Assembly: GCF_026914265.1 (NCBI RefSeq)
Contig: NC_069135.1
Coordinates: 30,939,238-31,003,237, forward strand
Source: Mya arenaria
Taxonomy: Eukaryota > Mollusca > Bivalvia > Myida > Myidae
Direction: 5' to 3'
Length of the DNA stretch: 64,000 nucleotides
Shown: in pieces, positions 45,563-57,859 of the stretch
Numbering within the stretch: the first letter of the stretch is position 1
Layout of the letters: every line of letters begins with the position of its first letter
Position numbers and translations under genes: made by a program
Notes under the pieces: generated by a model
Databases searched by the model: none
What the model was told of the DNA's origin: nothing
The model's input: the letters and a program-made list of their open reading frames with translations, nothing else

Positions 45563-46834
45563 GAGCTTGGAGCTCTCCGTATGAGGAATACTGTTAGGTT
45601 GAGCCAACTCGATATCGGGGGAGCCATTGGGGTTCGAACCGGAAGTGATACTTGGTGCTTTACTTTTGAGGCCCGTCTCCGTGGGGTTGGATACATGCGA
45701 CGTGGACACTTTGCTCCCCTGTGTGTTCATGGCTGGATGGACATTAAGGAGATAGCCGGGGGCTGTAAGGACAGGACTTGTGCCGTCGCGAGGCATCGTA
45801 CGTCTAGTAGTACCTCCCTGCGGGTCAAGGTCGACTTCGCATCCTGTTTCGTCGCCTGAACTGCTGTCCACATCGGATGTCACTCGTGAAGACTCCATCG
45901 GCGGTTTAGGGGTGGGTTGGGACGCATACGATGTCGCCAACCTGACTTGTCGCTGCACAGACTCGATCTTGAGGGCGGACAGACGCTCACCGACACGAGC
46001 AACATTGTTGGCATTCCTCGATCCACGAAGAATATCATACCAGCCAGGAAATAAATCACGAACGACATCTCCATTGACCTTAAGAGCGGCAGGAAAAAGC
46101 AATTGGACATTTCTAGGACCACATCTTTTCTGTGCGTCCTTAAAATCCGGCCAAAGCTGCTGCCTGGCAGTGCGAATTTCAAGCGGGTAGTCCCGTATGA
46201 CACTGTAGGGGGAGCCCTTGAGTTTCCCAACGTTGCTCATAATAAAATTGACATCACAGAGGTCTGAAAATGTCACAAGCACACCTCTTGGGCGAGATCC
46301 CGGGCCACCACGCCGGCGGCCGATTCTGTTCGCCTGCACTATTCCGATTTTAGAAACGTCCTCAAACAATCGTTCACTAAGGAACTTACGGATGGTGTCA
46401 ACACAGTTCTCGGCCCCGTTTGGGTCGGCAATGCCATTGAAAATTAAGTTCCCTTTCAACATCCTGGCCTCGTTATCTATACTTTTGTACTCCAAAAGGC
46501 GAAGGCGGCTCTCAATGACATCGGTGGTAGCCTTTGTGTGAAACAAACATTGCTCAATATTATCCAATTTATTGTGAATTGGACTTGTGTAAGTGATGAG
46601 GTCAAATAAACAGTCGAGTTTGTTGTCCAACGACATACAAGTAAACTCCCTACGCGGTGGTGCCGTCTCAGGGAATACAGATGGGGTGCCACGTCCACCA
46701 TGATGACCACGCTGGCCATCATACTGGCCGATATCCGGACACGTGTCCGGACATGATGAAGCACTTGTCCCTCTACGTTTGCGCTTCTTTTCACTTTGCC
46801 ACAAAGGAGAAAACCTGTTAGAAGTGCTGGCCAT
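45560..46834 (-). CDS. LINE ORF1: coiled coil plus RRM-like RNA-binding protein
   Basis: The ATG at 46832-46834 (MASTSNRFSPLW) starts a 424-residue protein. The start is followed by a basic patch (KKRKRRG), which could act in RNA binding or nuclear import. Residues of about 65-125 look helical and heptad-like (LDNKLDCLFDLI, NKLDNIEQCLF, IESRLRLLEYKS). An RRM-like region follows (GNLIFNGIADPNGAENCVDT, RPRGVLVTFSD) and then a conserved C-terminal segment (VIRDYPLEIRTARQQLWPDF). This resembles the trimeric ORF1 proteins of L1-type and related LINEs. The last 120 residues are Ser/Thr/Pro-rich and disordered. The frame is intact. Confidence 0.85.
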   Translation of the reverse strand: MASTSNRFSPLWQSEKKRKRRGTSASSCPDTCPDIGQYDGQRGHHGGRGTPSVFPETAPPRREFTCMSLDNKLDCLFDLITYTSPIHNKLDNIEQCLFHTKATTDVIESRLRLLEYKSIDNEARMLKGNLIFNGIADPNGAENCVDTIRKFLSERLFEDVSKIGIVQANRIGRRRGGPGSRPRGVLVTFSDLCDVNFIMSNVGKLKGSPYSVIRDYPLEIRTARQQLWPDFKDAQKRCGPRNVQLLFPAALKVNGDVVRDLFPGWYDILRGSRNANNVARVGERLSALKIESVQRQVRLATSYASQPTPKPPMESSRVTSDVDSSSGDETGCEVDLDPQGGTTRRTMPRDGTSPVLTAPGYLLNVHPAMNTQGSKVSTSHVSNPTETGLKSKAPSITSGSNPNGSPDIELAQPNSIPHTESSKL

Positions 46835-47450
46835 TGTGTTATAAATCCACACACAAAAAAAACTAGAATAATCCTGTTGTACACTAAGTAATTAAAAATT
46901 GCTTAGAGCAAAAAGCACGTGCCCGCCATTAACCAAGGGCGATAATCTCCATGTTTATGCCAGTACTAAACTACCATCCGGAAACGGCTCTAATATAAAT
47001 AGCGATATTTTAAATACACCCTGGAGGATCAACCAATCTATATTTTATTTCATAATTTAATCAATCCTTGGCAACGCTTTCACATATTGTAACACCATAG
47101 GATGGAGTCTTAAGCTGGGAATTGTTATATTCTCCATCCTGGTTTGCCTGGTTACACAGCGATACTAGTCCAAAAAAAAGAAAAAAAAAAGAACAACAAC
47201 AACAGTTGGACACTTATATATACATGTATAACACACTTTTCTTTATCTTATTTATTTTTTATTTTTTTAATTTTTTATTGAATATCGCTGTTGTATTATA
47301 AACAAGAAAAAAAAGAACTTACTCAAAGGAGAAAGAAAAAAAGAAAAAGAAAAAAGGAAAAAAAAAATCCAGGCAAACTCACTGAGGCATAGTCCTCAGT
47401 GCAAACCAGCATATACCGCCCCATCTCTGGTGGGGGTGGTTTAGGAAACT
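46835..47450 (-). other. Probable 5' UTR of the intact LINE
   Basis: No frame of interest is present. The stretch at 47.16-47.37 kb is A-rich and AG-rich (AAAAAGAAAAAG). The exact 5' end of the element and any target-site duplication are not visible. Confidence 0.35.
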
Positions 47451-47457
47451 AACTAGT

Positions 47458-47505
47458 GAGAAATCTGTCATTTAAAAAATAAATAAAATTTCTCACTAGC
47501 TAGTT
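47458..47505. repeat. Short inverted repeat
   Basis: CTAGTGAGAAAT and its reverse complement ATTTCTCACTAG are separated by an AT-rich loop of about 17 bases. It may mark the end of an inserted element. Confidence 0.5.
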
Positions 47506-48240
47506 GTTATAATGCCAAGGATACGTTGTAAATATAAACAATTACCATTGTAAAGAATTTTAAAATTTAGACATCTTTTTAAAAAAATGTAGGCTGAGCC
47601 TAAAATGTTTGTATAGATGTATTTGAAGTGTTTGATTTTAATGCGTATGTGATAGATACTTAAGATATTATTTAAATATTGAATTTTTAACCAGAGATTT
47701 ATACATACTGTGTAGGAATATTTTTATATATACAGTCCAAAGCACCCACGCTACGATTAAAGACGAGATGTTGTAAATGTTATTAAATCTGTGGAAATAC
47801 TGTAAAACGTAGCGTGCTCGCCGAATGGGTATAACCCGATGGCGAGGGTAAATAAGCTCACCCCCCCCCCCCCCAACATCGGAATCTCTGAAAATAATTC
47901 CTTCTTGTCACTTTGCTTTGCAATTTGGCAAATGAGAAAGAACTTACAAATTGTCGAACACCTGAGCAATCTAGTGAAGGACCCATGACTGGGGGTATAG
48001 CTAGATCGGGTTCCTTACTTTCAAAATGTCACACCCAAATGAAAGAAAATAATTGTCAAACACCTGAGAAACACAATATACCTATTGGCTGGATATGTAA
48101 ATGGTTTAGGAATTGTTCTGAGTGTAAAGCATTACTGTCTTAATCGCCTGACTCGATAAAACAATAGTCAAATGCATTAATACTGCTTAGTTTTGAACTA
48201 AAATCCGAAATACCTTTAATAAAACCAGTTCATGGTGTCC
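47506..48240. other. No supported gene
   Basis: AT-rich sequence with a run of about 14 C near 47861-47874. I see nothing else. Confidence 0.35.
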
Positions 48241-48264
48241 GTATATCTTACTATATATTGCGCA

Positions 48265-49230
48265 AACGGAAGGGGCGAAAAAGGGAAGTATGAAGACGAA
48301 GGAGCGAAGACACAAAGGCAAAAACGTGAAGTAGAAAAGTACAAAGTTAAAGACACAAAGTAGAAATACGACGTATTTTAGAAGTGTTCTAGTAGCTACA
48401 CGTAGGCCTTGTCGGCCATGACATGCTAGTGGATCCGAGGAGTTCTGTAGCTAAATCTTAGCCTCGTAGAAAATGACTTTCAAGTGGCCCCGAGCAATTG
48501 CGTTGCTCAACATAGATTGTGTAGATAAGGACCTGCAAGTGGCTCCGGGTTCTGGAGAAGCTGCACAAAGGCATTGCAGGTCAGGATCATTAAGTGGCTA
48601 CGGTCATTGGCGAAGCTACACGTTTGCGTGTAGGACAGGCCCTGCAAGTGTCTCGGGGCAATGGCGTAGCTACATGTAGGCCTTGTTGGACGGCATATGA
48701 AATTTGCACCGGACAGTGGCGTTCCTAAATGAAGGCCGTTAAGGTAAGGACCTTCAAGTGGCTCCGTGCATTTCTGTTGTTACACAAAGGTTATGTAGGT
48801 CAGGATCTTCAATCTGCTACCGGCAGTGGCGTTGCTCCACAAAGGCAATGTAGGTCATAACTGCAAATGTTAGGAGGTATTAGCTAAACATATGCTTTGT
48901 AGGCCATGAACTCCAAGTGGCTTCGGGCAGAAGCGTAGCAACATATGCATGTAGGTCGTGACCTGCAAGTTACTACGGACTATGATGTAGCCACACATAG
49001 GTCGTGTAGGCCAGAACCTGCAAGTGGCTCCGGGCAGTAACGTAGCTCGCCGTTAGGCTATTAGGACAGGATCTGGCTCTGTACAGTGACGTTGTTCCAG
49101 GCAGTGCCGTAAGGACACAAAGACATAGACACATATACATTGTATGCCTGACCTGCAATCGACTCCGGCCGTTTGATTCATATAGACTTGTAGTCTTGGG
49201 CCTGATATTTTCCGAGACTTGCAAAAAATG
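48265..49230. repeat. GCGAAGG-type repeat plus diverged array of about 55-bp units
   Basis: A purine-rich lead (GGAGCGAAGACACAAAGGC) passes into diverged units marked by GGCAGTGGCGTAGCTACA and GTAGGCC(A)GGACCTGCAAGTGGCTCCG. The same lead and the same 55-bp unit recur at 60.19-60.80 kb. This is one satellite present twice within the duplicated framework. Confidence 0.8.
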
Positions 49231-49269
49231 ACATGAACCGAAATGGCAACAAGTTAAAGTAACTACACC

Positions 49270-49500
49270 ACCTACCCTATTTATAGAATTTATACAGAAG
49301 CGTGTAGCACGAGTTTTATCATTTTAATCACAAGAGTTGTAATTGAATAGCGCTGTAATATGTCCGCATATTACTTTCGAATGAACCCACGTCTTTCAAA
49401 CATTTTCCCTTGAGTATATTCTTAAATATCGTGAACATGAATGGAACTAAGATAGCGATTACACACTTTCTTCCATGTTCGCAAAATACATCCAATGATC
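49270..49500. repeat. Fragment of the duplicated unit (matches 60.87-61.0, 62.5-62.6 and 8.88 kb)
   Basis: TTTATACAGAAGCGTGTAGCACGAG matches 60.87 kb, and ATAGCGCTGTAATATGTC matches 60.98 kb. Then CGTCTTTCAAACATTTTCCC matches 62.56 and 8.90 kb. The block that carries the two putative exons at 61.2-61.7 kb is absent here, so this copy has an internal deletion. Confidence 0.7.
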
Positions 49501-49553
49501 TAACATTAAATCATTGACACCCCTCCCCCCGCCAATGCTGATACTGTCGGTGT

Positions 49554-49592
49554 TGATGTTGTTGTTGTTTTTGTTGTTGTTGCTGTTGTTGT
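49554..49592. repeat. (GTT)n microsatellite
   Basis: A GTTGTT run with a few interruptions. Confidence 0.85.
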
Positions 49593-49679
49593 AGTTTATA
49601 TGATGAAAAAAGGCTTGGCGGGTAGGGAGAACATTTTACCTTGATCTATAAGCCGTTGACCCATTTTGCCATTTTGCAA

Positions 49680-51790
49680 CAGATGCTCATAAGATTTGAG
49701 ACCCAACCAAGGACACTAACACAACAAATCATTTACGCTTATAGAACAACCATGGACACTGATAGACCCAAACATGGATACTAATAGCACCAACCAAAGG
49801 ACAATTACTGAACCAATCATTAACGCTTACAAAACCAACCATTGACACTGACACGCCAAACCATGGACACTAACAATACAAACACCAATGGAACCGACCA
49901 CGGTGAAAAAGACCAACAATGGATACTTACAAACCACCATGGACACTAACAAAACCAACAATAGACACTAACTGAACCAACCATGGACAACAACAAAACC
50001 AACCATGGAAGCTGATAGGCCCAGCCATGGACACTAATAAAAATAACCTTGGATACTAATAGAACCAAACATGGACACTAGCACAACCAACCAGGGACAC
50101 TAGCAAAATCAAACATGCACACTAACAGAATAAACAATAAACTCTTACAGAACAAACCATGGACGCTAATAGAACAAACCCAGTGTACGCCAATAGAACC
50201 AACCATTGACACTAATAAAACAAAACAAGTGGACGCCAATAGAAACAAACCATGGGCATCAATGGAACAAAAAAGTGGACGCCAATATAACCCACACTAA
50301 CAAAACCAACCATGGGTACTAACCGAACCAACCATGGACACTCACATAACCAAACAATGGAAGCTGACAGAACCAAACATGGACATTAACAAAACTACCC
50401 ATGGACACTTATAGAACCAAAAATAGACACTTATAGAACTTACCATGGCAACTAACAAAACCAACCATGGACACCAATAGAACCAACAATATACACTAAT
50501 AGAACCAACCATGGACACTAACAAAACCAACCATAGAAACTTATAGAACCGACCATAGAAACTAGCCAAACCAATCACGGACTCTCTTAAAGAAGCATTC
50601 GGAAATCCTCGGTCATTTTTTTCAAAATCAACCTCGGATGTATTTGGACGGTTTACATACTCAAAAAGAGGTACGTTTAAGTCCGCTGCAAGTAGATCGC
50701 GTAGTAATCTTAATTAGCAGTTAAACTTTATGTCTTAACTCTTAGAAATCGTAATTATGTTTGCAATAATACACAACCATAAGCAACCATGGACACAGAT
50801 ATAACCAACAATGGACACTAACAGAACTAACTATGGAAATTTACAGAATCTAACATGGCAATTATAGAACCTACCATGGACACTTACACAACCAACCATG
50901 GACACTAACAGAACCAACCATGGACACTTACAGAAACAACCATGGCAACTAACAAAACCAACAATGGACACCAATAGAACCAACAATAGACACTAATAGA
51001 ACCAACCATGGACACTAACAAAACCAACCATGAAAACTTATAGAACCGACCATAGACACTAGCCAAACCAATCACGGACTCTTAAAGAAGCAACCATGGA
51101 CACAGATATAACCAACAATGGACACTAACATAACTAACTATGGAAACTTACAGAATCAAACATGTGCAATTCTAGATCCTGCCATGGACACTTACAGAAC
51201 CAACCATGGACACTAACAGAACCAACCATGAACACTTACAGAATCAAACATGGACACTTACAAAAAAACCATGGACACTTGCAGAATCAACCATGGACAC
51301 TTACAAACCAACCACAAACACTGATAGAACAAACCATGGAAGCTAACAAAACAAGCCAGGGACGCTGACATGATTAACCATATATTTTAATGGAACCAAC
51401 CGTGAAAACTAACAGAACCAACCATGGACACTGACAGAACCAACCATGGGCACTTACAGAACCAACCATGGACGCTGATAGAAGCACAGGACCAAACACG
51501 GACGCTGATATATCCAACCATAGATACTTACAAAACCAACAATGGACGCTTATAGAACTAACCATGGTATTTTACAGAATCAAACAAAGACGCTTACAGA
51601 ACCAACCATGGATGCTAACAGAACCAACCATAGGTGCTATCAGAACAAAACATTGACAATAACAGAATTAAACATGGACAATAACAAAAACAAACAATTG
51701 GCACTTACAGAAACAACACTGGGTGCTTATAGAATTAACCGTGTACAATCAAAGAGCCAACCAAAGACGCTGATAGAACCAAACATACAT
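49680..51790. repeat. Tandem array, about 22-bp unit containing CCATGG
   Basis: Around 80 or more variant copies of AACCATGGACACTAACAGAACC follow one another, interrupted by unrelated AT-rich sequence at about 50.59-50.78 kb. The 22-bp period is not a multiple of three, so the Asn/Pro/Trp/Thr-rich frames on the plus strand and their minus counterparts are by-products. Most units carry an NcoI-type CCATGG. Confidence 0.92.
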
Positions 51791-53404
51791 AGTTTACTTG
51801 AAGACGAGTTGGCTTTAAACTTGCACATAACCTTACACTTCTCCCAACATTTATCAATAATTAAAATATAATACGCAATGTTTTTATCATTGTGCAAATA
51901 AGGAGATAAATAAATAAAAAAATAAAACAAAACGACATTAAATAAATAAACTGTCGAATGTTCTTCAGGATATCTCTATACGAAACAAGACCATTAAACT
52001 ATCGTCACCATTTGGTAAGGCTGATAGAACCAAATCGGAAATATGCGTTTCTTTCATGTTTCTAACACAAGGCACGGTAATATAACAAGATACGATATCA
52101 GGCTATATGCTATTTTTAATCTTTAACGATATTGATGCAGAATGATTTGTTATTTCAACCAATATGCTGTACATGTTAATATTCTTGTTTGCATTTGCAA
52201 TGTTTTTGATGTGCTTATACGCAGTTTGGTTGCTTCATTCTTTTAAACTGATTGTGTTTATCTTATAATGAGCATTATTTTTCAATCATTTCTTCATTCT
52301 AGGAAACTTTTCTTCCCATATAAAATACTGATTTTAAGCGTCCTGAAGATCTAAAAATTATATGTTAGTTTGCATGCAAATAGGTCAAATCATTGCAGAA
52401 TAAGTTTAGTTTGGCAAGTTCAAGTAACTCAAGCTGCCAGATTGTGCTGAAAAGTTCAGTCTGACATAAATCCAGAAAGTAACTTTCATTGATGACGCTA
52501 CGCTTTAGTTTTTTAACAGTTTAATCAGTAGGCATTTTAGTTGACAATCGAGGCGCAGGTTTTGCAACAAAAATAAGACAAACTGACAAAACTATCAAGG
52601 ACAATTTGCTTTTCGTGCGATTACAGTAATAACGATTGTGACCCTGAGAGTGACCTCAAAGACCTAGATAAAGGATTGAGTGTTTAATGCCCTGGTGTCA
52701 CAGCAGGGGCCATTTTCTACGTGTTGGTTTATTGGCCTCAGAGGACCATTTAGGGTTGACAATTTTCCAGTAGATAATCACAGGATCTCACTAATACATA
52801 TAAACAATATACATAGCTAATGTATCTTTTAATTCAACCGAATGAGAATAAACAAATAACAGTAAATAGACAGTAACAGTAATAATAAGTTTTTAAAAGG
52901 TTATGTAACATGTATTTAAATCCATTTTAAATGCATGGCAACAATTGATAAACACAAACAAAGTGTGAAACACCCTGGTTAGATTATAAGAATGAGCTAT
53001 TATATATAACAAAACTCTTATTCTTAATCCAAGGCATTGTAAAAATAATATTGTTATCATTTGAAAACAACAACAACAACTAAAAGACAAGATATGTTGT
53101 CCATTTCTTTAATAAAACCTCTATAAATATACAGCTGGACACTCAGATCGGAGATCTGATAAGCATAACGAGGTAATTAAGATAAAGATCAATACACATA
53201 AGTTATGTACTGTACATGGATTTGGTGAAAAGCGTGGTTTTCACTTATAGAAGGCTTAAACTAGGCATTTAATTATAGTCTGCGCGTAATTCAAACGTTC
53301 TATTTTCCGATCATAATTAAAACACTATGTTGAAAGCAAAATAACAATCAGAGACACTAATTTTAAAAACAACTGAAACGGAAGTTAGCTCGCGGATAAG
53401 TCAC
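51791..53404. other. No supported gene
   Basis: AT-rich spacer. I see no splice-supported frame, repeat array or domain. Confidence 0.4.
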
Positions 53405-53640
53405 CATGGTGAAAACTTCTCCGCATTGCACTTTCTACACGATTATATTTAGTGTATGTATCATTTTATATCAAGGAAAACGTTGGAGAGATCCATACAA
53501 ATACCGGATACACGTGGACGGAGGGCAACAGCTTTTCCGAGTGACAGAACAAATCGCAGATGTTAAGCATCTCAAACGGCTAAAGGAGCATCAAACAGCT
53601 CAATATGTCATGAATGCTTTTTAAGCGACGCAAACGATAG
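53405..53640 (+). pseudogene. Diverged copy of the ORF at 62.8-63.05 kb
   Basis: The stretch TGGAGAGATCCATACAAATA...GTGGACGGAGGGCAACA matches 62.81-62.93 kb, with a deletion of about 70 bp and frame changes. An ATG in good context (TCACCATGG at 53406) opens a 72-residue frame with a hydrophobic N-terminus (FYTIIFSVCIILY), but its C-terminal part is out of frame with the other copy. It could be a short secreted peptide. A relic is more likely. Confidence 0.3.
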
Positions 53641-55245
53641 AAGGAAGACGAATACAACAACATATTGGCGGTATCATGGGTTAAGGCAAAACCTTACAAA
53701 AGGCCGTGGGGAAATATTGAAGGATGAAAACAAGAAGCTTCAACCTGTTTTTTTTTTTAATTTCATTTAGCAAACTCCTAAGTAAATAGTGTGATCAGCA
53801 AACGAAATTGATGGTTATCATTTCTGTGTCGTTTAAAAGGAAGGGAGACAACCGATGATGCACCCAACATGTGTCTTCACGTTTCTTATGCCTCTTGTAG
53901 AGAGCTTAATATATCCACATGTTCAGATTGCATTATAATTTTGAATCTGAATTTGACACTCATTCTGTTTTGAAATTGTTCTGTGCAAATCAAATCACCT
54001 TTAATATTGATCAATAGTTTGACAAAGACATCTTCTGAAAACAACAACAGGACATTGAAAATGATTGAAACCATCCGAAAAAAGTGGTTACAGCGAACAT
54101 ATGGAGCAAGTAGTCTGTACGGTGAGGTTTTGATTCGAAATGATATTGAGGTCATACTCTTATGACATTTAGGTTTATCGGTGTATCTATTTTGTCCGGT
54201 TAACGTCCCAGAGAAATATGATTATGTTCCCTGCATCGTCGTAACATTGGCTACTTTACTGCACTTTGAAATGCAGTGTCTTAACAGTGTGTGTTTATAA
54301 ATCACGTGACAAATTAAGTCATATATGCTACACCGGAAGGCAATGTTTTGCTTAAAACAAAGATAACTTTTCCTTAACTTTACCATTTTAATTGAAACAA
54401 AGGCCAGTCAATGCCGCGTAAAGAGCACCGCCTTCGTATTATTACTGGAGTTTGGTAAGGTGATTAGTTGCAGTAAACGTTCTGTGAAAAGATTTGTCGA
54501 AGTGTTTTAAGAAACTAAACTCTCAATCATATTCTGGTATAAGACAGAAGGCTGGTGTCCGTAAGCTGCGTATATTACACTATTTTTTCATTTAAAATAG
54601 TAGAAATAGTGAAGTTACTTTTGTTTAAAGTCTTTTTTTTTATGTTGCCTTCCAACGTAGCATTTATGACGCAATTTACCACGTGGTTTACACACACTTA
54701 TATTGAACGAGTTTGTTTTAATTTTGGAAAGAAAACTGCGCAGGTATCAGTCTGTATACCGGTTTAGACGAACCGTATCACGGTGTATCCATCCGTAGAG
54801 CAGCCGACTTCTCCTAGACGTCTCCTATACGCCATCCGATTCGGAATGAGTTACATTTAATCTTATATATTTTCATGTAGACTCTTCAATAACACAATGA
54901 AAACTATCGGGACACTGATCGAGGCACACGCACTCATAATAGAATACATCTATAAGCGTGTGTTTGAGTGGCCGCTTTCGAACATTCTACTAACCAGGAG
55001 TCATTGTCTTTAACTGGTTAACTTAACCCAACACTTTTACCACGGTACACGGTAAAGTGTTCAGATGTGCTATTTACGGTTTTTCGTTTTGCTTTAATTA
55101 GCTTTCACACAACTGACTCAAATATATTCTGTATATGCATTGTAACCATTGAAACTATTGTAGAACAGTCAATGTTTGCAAACATGTACATGTTAAAAAA
55201 ACCTACAACACATAGAATGTCGGTTGAAAATTAAGAACATGATTC
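53641..55245. repeat. Duplicated-unit fragments without a supported gene
   Basis: GGAGACAACCGATGATGCACC near 53.84 kb matches 63.2 and 9.0 kb, and GTACAGTCAATGTTTG-like sequence near 55.16 kb matches 9.72 and 63.95 kb. Between them is AT-rich sequence with no supported frame. Confidence 0.5.
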
Positions 55246-55249
55246 TTCA

Positions 55250-55849
55250 CCCCCCTTTCCTTTGAGTTTTTCCTTTCAAAATACCTCGTCCGTTTTTGAT
55301 AAATATATATTGTATTCGTCGAATCCAGCGTAAATGGTTTTCCAGACTCTAACATGGCTTTAAATTTAGCCGTAATCGATGTTTTCCTTAGTTAAGCTTC
55401 GATAATCCGGTGGAACACCACTAAGACAACCGATTTACAATCTAAAAATAAAATCACTAACTAAAAAGAATACATTAAAATTCATATGAATAGTCACCGT
55501 AATGTCAGGCTTCCCAAAAGTGCTTGGCATAAAAAATCAGTAGAATACAGTACCTGTTACTGTAATGCTTTAAAGTAGCTCGTGCAACTTCGAAGTCTTT
55601 CAGTAGAATATCTTACTTTAAGGTATATAAATATATATACTTACGTATATATAAACACCTTGAACGCAAGAAATATTTATATGTAACGATGTAATCATAA
55701 CATAAAGAATGGTGAGAAAATAAACCTTGTAATCCTTCCATCGCGGCATTGCATGAATCTTCAATCCTAGTTTGAAATGTGTTGAATTTTGATAAGAATT
55801 TGTCTTGAATAGTGCGTTTTGGTCCTTCATCGCAGTACAACCAATCAAT
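55250..55849 (-). pseudogene. Broken copy of the 20-kb gene family
   Basis: Exon A (55849-55726, acceptor GCTATAG, donor GTTTAT) reads WLYCDEGPKRTIQDKFLSKF and then jumps straight to TFQTRIEDSCNAAMEGLQ. In the open copy 24 residues lie between, including the strand PLVVLC, so this is an in-frame deletion. Exon B starts at 55441 (acceptor TTTTTAG) with DCKSVVLVVFHR and soon meets a TAA. It then shifts frame before KTIYAGFDEYNIY. The copy is non-functional, but the splice sites and phase still match the open copy. Confidence 0.65.
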
Positions 55850-57859
55850 CTATAGCGATACAAATTACAGATGCCAATTTTTTTTTTATCATGCAGTACC
55901 AAGTTTAACGTCAAAACACGTTTACAAAAAGATGGAAAGAGATATCACAGCGCAGGACATGACATAATCGTAAGTATGCAATCCTTCAATATTTTAAAAC
56001 ATTAGCAATATAATAGGGTTATTAGTGAGTTAGTGCGTTTTGATCAGGGAGGTTGTATTTGACTCGAGTGGATTTTTGGGCTAACCAAGTGAAATCAAAA
56101 TCTGCAAACATCCACGAGAGTCGAATACGACATTCCGGATAAAAAAGCAGAACTAATAACCCTTTCATTATAAACATTACTGGTTAGATCACTTAAGAGC
56201 CACATGTTTTTATGATAAATGTCATTTTAACGACGCACTATTTTGATTCATGACATCATTTCAACATCGCGCAACGATACTTGTTTTGACGTGACGCCAC
56301 AAGGGTAAAATACGGCCGTATTGCACTGGAGTGGAATACGGACTACCGTATTTTGAGACATGTATTGCGTGTGGATTTATGATGGGTATATATAAAAATA
56401 AAGACCCATACTAAAACAATAAATACCAAAATCAATAGGAGATACACATTTTTTACATTTCAATGAGAATGAAAACAGTGAGGTTCGTTGCAGAAAAAAA
56501 ACAGTTCATTATCTAAAGAAAATGTCTGAACACATGCACGTACCTGAATAATTTCACATAAACATTTTGTCCTTATAAAGTAAGTTGGATAACGAACGTT
56601 TAATTCCTTCCCTTTATTCAATAGTATCTCCTATATATCAGCATAAGTATCATAAGAGAACAATACACTAGGCGCACAACTCCGGGGTATTCTTTTGTAA
56701 AGGACACGGCAAAGTGACCGTACAACATATGCCCTAACTTCTACACACTTATGTACGACAAGAATACAACTGGGAGTATTTTATGCTCATTAAATTACCA
56801 ATGTCGATGAGATGACTTCAATTAAGCTAATTGTCTTACTATAAAGAAAAGAAATAAGGATTATAACATCGGAAAAATAAAGTATTTAATTTGATTTTTA
56901 AGAGTAATGCACAGTTTTTGATTGAGTTGACCAAACACAAAATAATGTTGTTTTTTGTACAGTTGATGTCAATACCCGAAAAATGGAGGTAAGTTAAAAT
57001 ATAGTATAACAAGTGCTGCCACACATTGTCATATCTGGACCCAGAGTTATGGTTTATGTGCATTACATTTCTTCAAACTGAGATCAAAACCTTAAAGTTA
57101 TGCTCCGGAAAAAAATAGGTATGCTTATTAACAAAGGGCAATAATTCAAAAATAAAGCAGCTTAGGTTTGTTTTATACCTAGTGTCATACATCAGGATAT
57201 TTGTGGAAATAGATACGATACGTTTGTATGTTATTAGATTGAGCCTCGATATTGCCTAACAAGACCAATTAGTAATTCAAATAAAAACGCAAAAAGCAGA
57301 CACGCCTATATTCAGCACTCATCTTTATTACCAGAATTGTTGTTTCAACCACAAAATATACAGTTCGCATGTGTACCTGTAAACATACATATACACATAT
57401 TTTTTTTAATGAGATGGATATGACGCTATTATGTGATTTGCATATTTGTTTTGCAAGGGAACTTTGGGCATAACTTTAAATAACGAAGCAAATATTATAG
57501 AAGGCATAATAAATACATCAAATTATACCAATGTACACTACAAATAGATGGCAGTTCTTGGGAAACCCAATACCAGTACCAAGATCTAAACAATATTAAT
57601 TTTATGCTCATGTAGAATCTCAAATCGAGAAAAGGTATTGTTAATTCTGCTTTTGACATGATATGTAAATTAGAAATAATGCGCTGGTGTTACAAAATGG
57701 GTTGTTTGGTATTATGCGGTTTAAAATAGTGCGAATAAAATATGTTCATTAGAACGGAGAGCACGTGCATAAGAATCCGCCATTTTGTCTCCCACTTAAA
57801 AAATCCGCAAAAATAAAATCCGTGTCCCCCATTCCCTGATAAAGTGTCTCGTTTTGTGT
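55850..57859. other. No supported gene
   Basis: AT-rich spacer. I searched both strands for a GTPase P-loop exon expected from the unit order and saw none. Confidence 0.4.

Larger units (their letters stand above)
41611..47450 (-). mobile_element. LINE with two uninterrupted ORFs, possibly active
   Basis: A two-ORF non-LTR element: ORF1 (coiled coil plus RRM-like fold) and a 1,200-residue ORF2 (AP endonuclease, reverse transcriptase, C-terminal CCHC). Neither ORF has a stop or frameshift inside it, in contrast with the other elements here. The 3' end (minus strand) is a short (TTGAG)n tail at 41630-41611. The 5' end is uncertain, somewhere between 46.9 and 47.45 kb. There is no RNase H. Clade assignment (CR1/L2-like or L1/Tx1-like) needs a tree. 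Confidence 0.85.

Noticed and set aside
45780..46190. Plus-strand frame opposite LINE ORF1
   Set aside because: It is the antisense shadow of an intact, recognisable ORF1.
51162..51871. Open frames repeating NQPWTLTEP-like text in the 22-bp array, and their minus-strand counterparts
   Set aside because: They come from the 22-bp tandem unit. Because 22 is not divisible by three, the text cycles through frames.
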